From Bdellovibrio reynosensis (GTDB lineage: Bacteria > Bdellovibrionota > Bdellovibrionia > Bdellovibrionales > Bdellovibrionaceae): a stretch of DNA of 64,000 nucleotides. The stretch covers positions 1,302,001-1,366,000 of the forward strand of contig NZ_CP093442.1 of assembly GCF_022814725.1 (NCBI RefSeq). The letters run 5' to 3'. The first letter of the stretch is position 1. The number at the start of each line of letters is the position of its first letter. Of this stretch, positions 60,695 through 64,000 are shown in pieces. The position numbers and the translations under genes were made by a program. The notes below the pieces were generated by a model. That model made no database searches. It worked only from the letters and a program-made list of their open reading frames with translations, and was not told the DNA's origin.

Positions 60695-61102
60695 ATGAAT
60701 GTCGAATCCACGCCCACCACTAAAGGGCACTTGCTAATTATTGATGATGAACCAGAACTGCGCGAAGTTTTGGTGGCCTTGCTTGAAGACGTCACTTCTG
60801 AAATCTCTCAAGCAGCTAACGGCATTGAGGCGATTGAACTTTTGAAGCAAAAAAAGTTTCACGCGGTTTTATCTGACGAAAAAATGCCAAAAAAATCGGG
60901 CTTAGATGTTTTGAAGTGGATGCGCGAACACGGCATTAATACTCCCTTTATTATGCACACCGGTTACGGCCAAAAAGACATCGTGCGAGAAGCGCAAAAA
61001 TACGGAGCCCAAGCCTTCATCGATAAACCGTGGGACGAAAAAACTTTGATCCGCACGGTTCAGGACGCCTTGAATCGCGGTATGCAGCAGGACAAGCCGT
61101 AA
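60695..61102 (+). CDS. Single-domain response regulator
   Basis: This 135-aa protein is a CheY-like receiver only: acidic pocket Asp17-Asp18 (IIDDEP), phosphoacceptor Asp61 (LSDEKMP), Thr89 (MHTGYG) and Lys111 (IDKPW). No output domain, so it would act through a partner. No histidine kinase is encoded nearby. Start ATG, with no strong ribosome site. Confidence 0.92.
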   Translation: MNVESTPTTKGHLLIIDDEPELREVLVALLEDVTSEISQAANGIEAIELLKQKKFHAVLSDEKMPKKSGLDVLKWMREHGINTPFIMHTGYGQKDIVREAQKYGAQAFIDKPWDEKTLIRTVQDALNRGMQQDKP

Positions 61103-61178
61103 GCTTTACTTGTCTGCCCCCTCACTATCCCTCAAAATAAGATTTTTCGGGCTGATAGCCCTAGAACAGGATTCGTAA

Positions 61179-61703
61179 ATGAATAAGCTTTTTTGGCTCG
61201 ACATGGAAATGACCGGACTTGATGTTGAGAAAGAAGTGATCATCGAGGTGGCGGCCATTGTCACTGATTTAAATTTTGCCGAACTTGATACTTTTGAAAC
61301 AGTGGTGAAACAACCGCAGAAGTATTTGGATTCAATGGACGCCTGGAACCGTGAACACCATAAAAAATCGGGCCTGACTGCAAAAGTTCCATTTGGGATG
61401 GAGCCTGACCAAGTCGAGGCAAAACTAGTCGACATGGTGAAAAAGCATTTCCCAGATCCAAAAGACCGCCCGGTGTTAGCTGGGAATTCGATCATGCAGG
61501 ACCGTCTGTTTATTGATAAGTACATGAAGGATCTTTCAAGCCGTTTGCATTATCGCATGGTGGATGTGTCTTCATGGAAAGTGATCATCAATAATAAGTT
61601 TAATTATTTCTATCAAAAGGCGAACAAGCATCGCGCGTTGGACGACATTCGCGAAAGCATCCAAGAACTTCGCCATTACACTGATAAGATCAATTTTAAG
61701 TAG
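61179..61703 (+). CDS. orn: Oligoribonuclease
   Basis: This 174-aa protein is a DEDDh exonuclease of the Orn type: WLDMEMTGLD (Asp8, Glu10), the NSIMQDRLFID acidic site, and HRALDDIRESI with the catalytic His and Asp. It degrades RNA dinucleotides, including pGpG from cyclic-di-GMP. Length is that of the family. Single gene. Confidence 0.95.
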   Translation: MNKLFWLDMEMTGLDVEKEVIIEVAAIVTDLNFAELDTFETVVKQPQKYLDSMDAWNREHHKKSGLTAKVPFGMEPDQVEAKLVDMVKKHFPDPKDRPVLAGNSIMQDRLFIDKYMKDLSSRLHYRMVDVSSWKVIINNKFNYFYQKANKHRALDDIRESIQELRHYTDKINFK

Positions 61704-61722
61704 TTAGATAAGGATCACGGCC

Positions 61723-62859
61723 GTGCCAGCAAAAAACCAAGCCTCTGAAGAATCCGCTTTTAAAAATTGGATCAACGAGGACTTGGTGAAAAGGACGGCC
61801 CATCATATCCAATTTCACTACCCTACTTTTGCTAGTAAAGAGTTTATAAAAGTTAGCCATGAACTACCGGCCTTGGAACTAAAACCAAGGATGCGCCTGA
61901 TTTGTGATTTTTTAAAAACTCATCTGCCATCGGATTATAAAAAGGCGTTGGCGATTTTGATGAAGGCGGCGACGGAGCCATCGCCAAAAATGAAACCGTT
62001 AGCCGGTTTTGATCTTTGGGCCTTCACCGAATTTGTTCAACGATATGGACTTGAAGATTTCGATGAATCCGTGGCAGCACTTAAAGAGTTAACCTCTAGG
62101 TTCACTGGTGAGTTTGCAATCAGACCGTTCTTGATCAAAGAAGAAAAAAGAACACTTAAAGTACTACATCAATGGGCAAAAGACCCCAATCACCACGTGC
62201 GAAGATTGGTTTCCGAGGGCTCAAGACCAAGGCTTCCCTGGGGTGAACAGTTAAAGCACTTTATTAAAGACCCCGCGCAAACCATAGAACTTTTAGAAAA
62301 ATTAAAATACGACGAAGAACTGTATGTTAGAAAGTCAGTCGCCAATCATTTGAATGATATCTCAAAAGATCATCCAAAACTTGCAGTTCAGGTGGCAAGC
62401 AAGTGGCTCAAAGAAGCGCCGGAAAAACATAAAGTAAAGATAAAGTGGATCGTAAAACACGCCTTAAGAACTCTTTTAAAGAAGGGCGATAAGGATGCAT
62501 TGAAGCTTTTAGGTTTCGAAAACTTAGCCAAAGTCGAAATCCAAAACTTCAAACTGGCAAAAAAAGAAGTCAAAGTAGGCGACTCGTTAGAATTCGCCTT
62601 CGATCTAAAATCCCCAAAAGACTGCCAAGTCATGATCGACTATTTGGTCCACCACCAAAAAAACAACGGCGAAACCGCCCCCAAAGTTTTCAAACTCGCG
62701 ATCAAAAACCTAAAGGCCAAAGAAGCTTTGGCTTTAAAAAAGAAACATTCATTCAAACCGATAACCACAAGAACCTACTACCCCGGCACCCACTTCATTG
62801 AAATCATGGTCAACGGAGTCCTACTAGCAAAAGCCAAGTTCGAACTAAAAACCAAGTAA
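61723..62859 (+). CDS. AlkC-like DNA glycosylase (HEAT repeats plus Ig-like domain)
   Basis: This 378-aa protein begins with the HEAT-like repeats of the AlkC/AlkD DNA alkylation repair fold: LICDFLKTHLPSDYKKALAI, then LKVLHQWAKDPNHHVRRLVSEG and LKYDEELYVRKSVANHLND. The C-terminal 110 residues are a beta-sandwich (KVGDSLEFAFDLKS, ITTRTYYPGTHFIEIMVNG), as in AlkC proteins that carry an Ig-like domain. It would remove 3-methyladenine from DNA. It starts with GTG, 19 bases after orn. Single or in the orn transcript. Confidence 0.85.
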   Translation: MPAKNQASEESAFKNWINEDLVKRTAHHIQFHYPTFASKEFIKVSHELPALELKPRMRLICDFLKTHLPSDYKKALAILMKAATEPSPKMKPLAGFDLWAFTEFVQRYGLEDFDESVAALKELTSRFTGEFAIRPFLIKEEKRTLKVLHQWAKDPNHHVRRLVSEGSRPRLPWGEQLKHFIKDPAQTIELLEKLKYDEELYVRKSVANHLNDISKDHPKLAVQVASKWLKEAPEKHKVKIKWIVKHALRTLLKKGDKDALKLLGFENLAKVEIQNFKLAKKEVKVGDSLEFAFDLKSPKDCQVMIDYLVHHQKNNGETAPKVFKLAIKNLKAKEALALKKKHSFKPITTRTYYPGTHFIEIMVNGVLLAKAKFELKTK

Positions 62860-62927
62860 CAAAAAGTTTTATGTTACATGCGAACTTGCCCCCAAACTCT
62901 CCACCACCGATCCGGTAACGCAGCATG

Positions 62928-63053
62928 GACGTAAAAAAGAACCAGGCACCTCCAGCGCTCTCGGCAGAGGCACCAAAGTGCTGAGGTATTTCATTTGGAT
63001 ATTTCCGGAGTTTTGACTAACGCACCGTAGACCCAAAAAAGAAGCAGGCACCT
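62928..63053. repeat. 24-base direct repeat pair
   Basis: GAC[GT/CC]AAAAAAGAA[C/G]CAGGCACCT occurs twice, 102 bases apart, with three differences. Neither copy is inside a gene. Confidence 0.7.
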
Positions 63054-63069
63054 TTTCCCCCTAACAGTT

Positions 63070-63260
63070 CCAGCTTTCGGGATGGATAAAGGGGGCTGCT
63101 CTGCTGGCAAAACCGAGTTCCACAGCGCCCGAAAAATCAGCAGTAGTAATCAGAAAACAAAAGACAAAAAAAAGGGAAGCCAAGATGGCTCCCCTTCGCG
63201 CGAGGACTGTCTGAGTGTTTTGCCAGCAGAGCAGCCCCCTTTAACCAACCCGAAAGCGGG
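63070..63260. repeat. 44-bp inverted repeat around the ahcY terminator
   Basis: The arms 63070-63113 and 63217-63260 match in 41 of 44 positions, including 27 perfect in a row (TAAAGGGGGCTGC... / reverse complement). The 103-base interior contains the ahcY terminator. The right arm starts four bases after the ahcY stop on the minus strand. Confidence 0.85.
63166..63196 (-). terminator. Rho-independent terminator of ahcY
   Basis: AAGGGGAGCC / GGCTTCCCTT stem with one mismatch, five-base loop and an eight-base T run on the minus strand. Confidence 0.88.
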
Positions 63261-63264
63261 TCAA

Positions 63265-64000
<736 letters not shown>

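Larger units (their letters stand above)
62860..63264. other. 405-base gene-free stretch with repeats and the ahcY terminator
   Basis: It contains two 24-base direct repeats (62928-62951 and 63030-63053), a 44-bp inverted repeat and the terminator of the ahcY gene. Two protein frames of 60-83 codons in it are not credible: they read through these repeats. Confidence 0.7.

Noticed and set aside
62869-63051. 60-codon minus-strand frame
   Set aside because: Contains the direct repeats and has no signal, domain or ribosome site.

Overview
This window looks like chromosomal DNA from a Bdellovibrio-type predatory bacterium (Bdellovibrionota). That is inferred from the protein repertoire, not from a marker-gene search. 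The evidence is one long phage-tail-fibre-like secreted protein of the kind Bdellovibrio uses as prey-recognition fibres, a very high density of small orphan secreted proteins and lipoproteins, secreted proteases (trypsin and subtilisin types), many mono- or bicistronic units with GGAGG-type ribosome sites, and AT-leaning DNA. There is one tRNA (Asp, GTC). I see no rRNA, IS element, integrase, prophage structural module or CRISPR array.

Layout. 1-4.2 kb: the start of a lipoprotein gene and a large SWIM/SNF2 helicase. 4.5-9.4 kb: a GNAT/FeeM-like protein, a DUF1440-like membrane protein with a hydrophilic partner, a PAS-only protein, a PA2779/PA2778-type pair and a TruC-like pseudouridine synthase. 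9.4-18.7 kb: a Tat-exported PhoD-like phosphatase, a secreted protein with an apparent caspase-type His/Cys pair behind a hairpin that covers its ribosome site, a CARDB protein, a Tsx-like porin, a HAD-like phosphatase, a periplasmic binding protein and several orphan secreted proteins. 18.8-22.1 kb: a cyclic-nucleotide-binding protein overlapping a metallophosphoesterase, then small secreted proteins. 22.1-34.2 kb: two paralogous secreted proteins (359 and 547 aa), the larger co-transcribed with a trypsin-like lipoprotein. Between them lie a 1215-aa surface lipoprotein, a type-B carboxylesterase and a methyltransferase.

34.6-40.4 kb: a second RluA-family synthase, the fibre protein with a small lipoprotein directly upstream, a DUF1622 membrane protein, small secreted proteins and a SpoIIAA-like protein. 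40.4-50.2 kb: a 58-aa cysteine-containing protein behind an array of Fur-like half-sites, a TfoX-domain protein, a long U32/RlhA-like protein, chorismate mutase plus an RlmI-like methyltransferase, a JmjC-like oxygenase and an ankyrin-repeat lipoprotein. 50.3-59.7 kb: a second periplasmic binding protein, a DUF4288 protein, a di-haem protein, a LysR regulator, a subtilase, a LamG protein, a YaiI-family protein and a DTW-domain protein. 59.9-64 kb: tRNA-Asp, an HMA-domain protein, a lone receiver, oligoribonuclease, an AlkC-like glycosylase and the 3' part of ahcY. The ahcY terminator sits inside a 44-bp inverted repeat.

The housekeeping content is mainly RNA modification and turnover (TruC-, RluA-, RlhA-, RlmI- and DTW-type enzymes, Orn), DNA repair and SAH recycling. 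The rest is largely an envelope and secretome repertoire with little recognisable homology. The most distinctive elements are the fibre/lipoprotein operon, the paralogous MORN-like secreted family next to a trypsin, the secreted caspase-like protein with its hairpin leader, and the small cysteine-rich gene behind the Fur-like array. Short genes, leader hairpins and start choices were read by eye. Residue positions are approximate, and all family calls come from motif recognition without database searches.
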